From positions 3,565,501-3,629,500 of the forward strand of contig NZ_CP041025.1 in the NCBI RefSeq assembly GCF_006385135.1: a stretch of DNA of 64,000 bases, read 5' to 3'. Made by a program: the position numbers and the translations under genes. Of the stretch, positions 62,623 through 64,000 are shown piece after piece. The DNA comes from Paremcibacter congregatus. Its GTDB lineage: Bacteria > Pseudomonadota > Alphaproteobacteria > Sphingomonadales > Emcibacteraceae. The number at the start of each line of letters is the position of its first letter. Position 1 is the stretch's first letter. The notes beneath the pieces are model-generated. The model was not told the origin of the DNA and did no database searches. It saw only the letters and a program-made list of their open reading frames with translations.

Positions 62623-64000
62623 GGTGTAACCTCGGTCAACTGACCATCCCGCAGGGAGAAAATACGATCAAGATTACCAATCGCGCCCACATGATGACTG
62701 ATAATGATCCGGGTGCGCCGTTCAAAGAACTGATCCAGCATTTCCTGAAATTCAACTTCTGTTTCATTATCCAAAGCCGACGTCGCCTCATCCAGAATCA
62801 GCACCTTGGGATCCATCAGCAGGGCCCGGGCGATGGACAGCCGTTGTTTCTGGCCCCCGCTGAGTTGTGCGCCGCGTTCTCCGATGACGGTATCATAGCC
62901 GGCGGGCAGGCTTTGGATGAAGTCATCAATTCGGGCCGCCTGTGCCGCGACAATCACCTGATCCATCGACGCGCCCGGAACCCCGTAGGTGATGTTGTCC
63001 CGCACCGTGCCGCGAAACAGAATGGTATTCTGGTCCACCACCGCAATGATGCGCCGCAATTCCTTCAGCGCGATTTCCTTGTAACTGACCCCGTCCAGCG
63101 TGATGCTGCCCATCAGAGGATCATAATGACGATGCAACAGATCAATCAAGGTCGACTTGCCGCCCCCGGACGGGCCAGTGATAAGGATCTTCTCGCCCGC
63201 CTTGATGTCAAGGCACACATCACGTATCCCTTGCTGCTGCGCCTTGTCATGATAGAAGCCCACCTGATCAAGAATGATATGCCCCCGGGCCCTGTCGCCG
63301 ATTTCCTTTGGTGTAGACGGGTCCTTGACCGGCACCTTATGCCGCCTTAACGCCCGCACCCGGATGAGACTGACCATCGCCCGCTGATAGGCGACATACA
63401 GCCCGAGAAAACTTTGCACCGGCCCGGTTGCCCGCCCCATATAGGCGGAAAAGGCGATCAGGGTCCCCAATGTCGCCGTACCATCAGTGACATGATAACC
63501 ACCGACGATAAACACCATCGCCGTCGCGATACTGGTCAACATCCCCGGCACGCCGCCGGTCACGTGATTAACCACCTGCAACCGCAACAGGTCGTGAAGA
63601 TAAGACCGGTTCAGGCCGCGTAACCGGGCCTGTTCCTGTTCCGCACCCGACATGGCCTGAATGACTTTCACCGATTCCAGTCGTTCGATGAGAAAACTGC
63701 TTAACGTGGCCGATTTTTCCCGCAAATCGCGGCTGCTTTGTTCCACCCGGGGTCGCATCAGGCGCAGGAACAGAATTTGCAACGGCAACAAGGCGAAGGC
63801 GATCAAGGTCAGTTGTGGACTTAGCCACAGCATGATGGCGATACTGCCGATCAGGGCAAGGCTGCCATTGACCACCGCCAACAGACTGTCTGTTGAGAAA
63901 CGCTGCACCTCCGCCACATCGCCATCAAGGCGCGAGACAATATCGCCCGTGCGCCACCGGCCAAAAAAATCAGGCGACAACATCATCAGGCGCTGAAAGA
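62619..64000 (-). CDS. qhpF: ABC exporter QhpF, 3' part only
   Basis: At least 460 residues of a half-size ABC exporter. The gene enters from the right edge (open frame up to 64000), so the N-terminal transmembrane helices are missing. Visible are transmembrane helices from about residue 30 on (SLALIGSIAIMLWLSP), then the ATPase domain with Walker A GPSGGGKST, signature LSGGQKQRLSIARAL, Walker B VLILDEATSALD and H-loop ISHHVG. In Paracoccus QhpF exports the cross-linked gamma subunit to the periplasm. It is translationally coupled to qhpE. Other ABC exporters could look similar, but the partner gene fixes the assignment. Confidence 0.88.
   Translation of the reverse strand, partial: FQRLMMLSPDFFGRWRTGDIVSRLDGDVAEVQRFSTDSLLAVVNGSLALIGSIAIMLWLSPQLTLIAFALLPLQILFLRLMRPRVEQSSRDLREKSATLSSFLIERLESVKVIQAMSGAEQEQARLRGLNRSYLHDLLRLQVVNHVTGGVPGMLTSIATAMVFIVGGYHVTDGTATLGTLIAFSAYMGRATGPVQSFLGLYVAYQRAMVSLIRVRALRRHKVPVKDPSTPKEIGDRARGHIILDQVGFYHDKAQQQGIRDVCLDIKAGEKILITGPSGGGKSTLIDLLHRHYDPLMGSITLDGVSYKEIALKELRRIIAVVDQNTILFRGTVRDNITYGVPGASMDQVIVAAQAARIDDFIQSLPAGYDTVIGERGAQLSGGQKQRLSIARALLMDPKVLILDEATSALDNETEVEFQEMLDQFFERRTRIIISHHVGAIGNLDRIFSLRDGQLTEVTP

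Overview
The window looks like chromosomal DNA of a marine-type alphaproteobacterium. The signs are about 55% G+C overall, five TonB-dependent receptors (TBDRs), FecI/FecR regulatory pairs, a MsrPQ pair, and the alphaproteobacterial housekeeping block CnoX–LON domain–Trm112. An Emcibacterales/Kordiimonadales-like source is my guess from protein style, not a measurement. There are no CRISPR arrays, insertion sequences or prophage genes. Five hundred bases of xerC enter at the left edge and an ABC exporter gene runs off the right edge.

Layout. 1–12 kb is mostly housekeeping: xerC (partial), a glutathione transferase divergent from a WYL regulator, a dienoyl-CoA isomerase-like crotonase, msrPQ, an ABC-F ATPase (uup), exonuclease III, Trm112, LON-domain protein, CnoX-like thioredoxin, a YbaK-type editing protein and tRNA-Gly(GCC). 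Set into it is an A/T-richer gene for a subclass B1 metallo-beta-lactamase with all zinc ligands and strong NDM-like blocks. 12–21.6 kb holds a FecI–FecR–STN-receptor operon divergent from a 1058-residue receptor that is followed by a secreted M28 peptidase. 21.6–29.1 kb is a MacAB-like efflux operon divergent from a sigma-54 response regulator and histidine kinase. The shared promoter region shows a clear sigma-54 promoter and two phased repeats. 29–37 kb holds glutathione peroxidase, a CX5R phosphatase, a membrane protein of unknown role, HxlR and TetR regulators, a TetR–ABC1 kinase–small membrane protein operon, and yjcH-actP acetate uptake. 37–44 kb is a second FecI–FecR locus with two related receptors in tandem, one with and one without the STN signalling domain. 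A perfect 22-bp-stem inverted repeat lies between fecR and the first receptor. 44–49.7 kb is accessory metabolism (MarR, hydrolase, 2-hydroxyacid oxidase, TauE exporter, flavoprotein).

49.7–64 kb is a quinohemoprotein amine dehydrogenase (QHNDH) locus. The dihaem alpha, cross-linked gamma and beta subunits plus an aldehyde dehydrogenase form one operon, preceded by a TonB receptor and a FeaR-like AraC regulator. The leader peptidase (qhpE) and exporter (qhpF) lie about 8 kb away at the right edge, next to a LuxR regulator. Between the two parts sits a flavin monooxygenase/DUF2783/MBL-fold trio. The gamma subunit matches the known architecture residue by residue. The radical SAM gene qhpD, often found between qhpA and qhpC, is not there and is not elsewhere in the window. 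Together these genes predict periplasmic oxidation of primary amines to aldehydes and then acids, with electrons passed to cytochromes.
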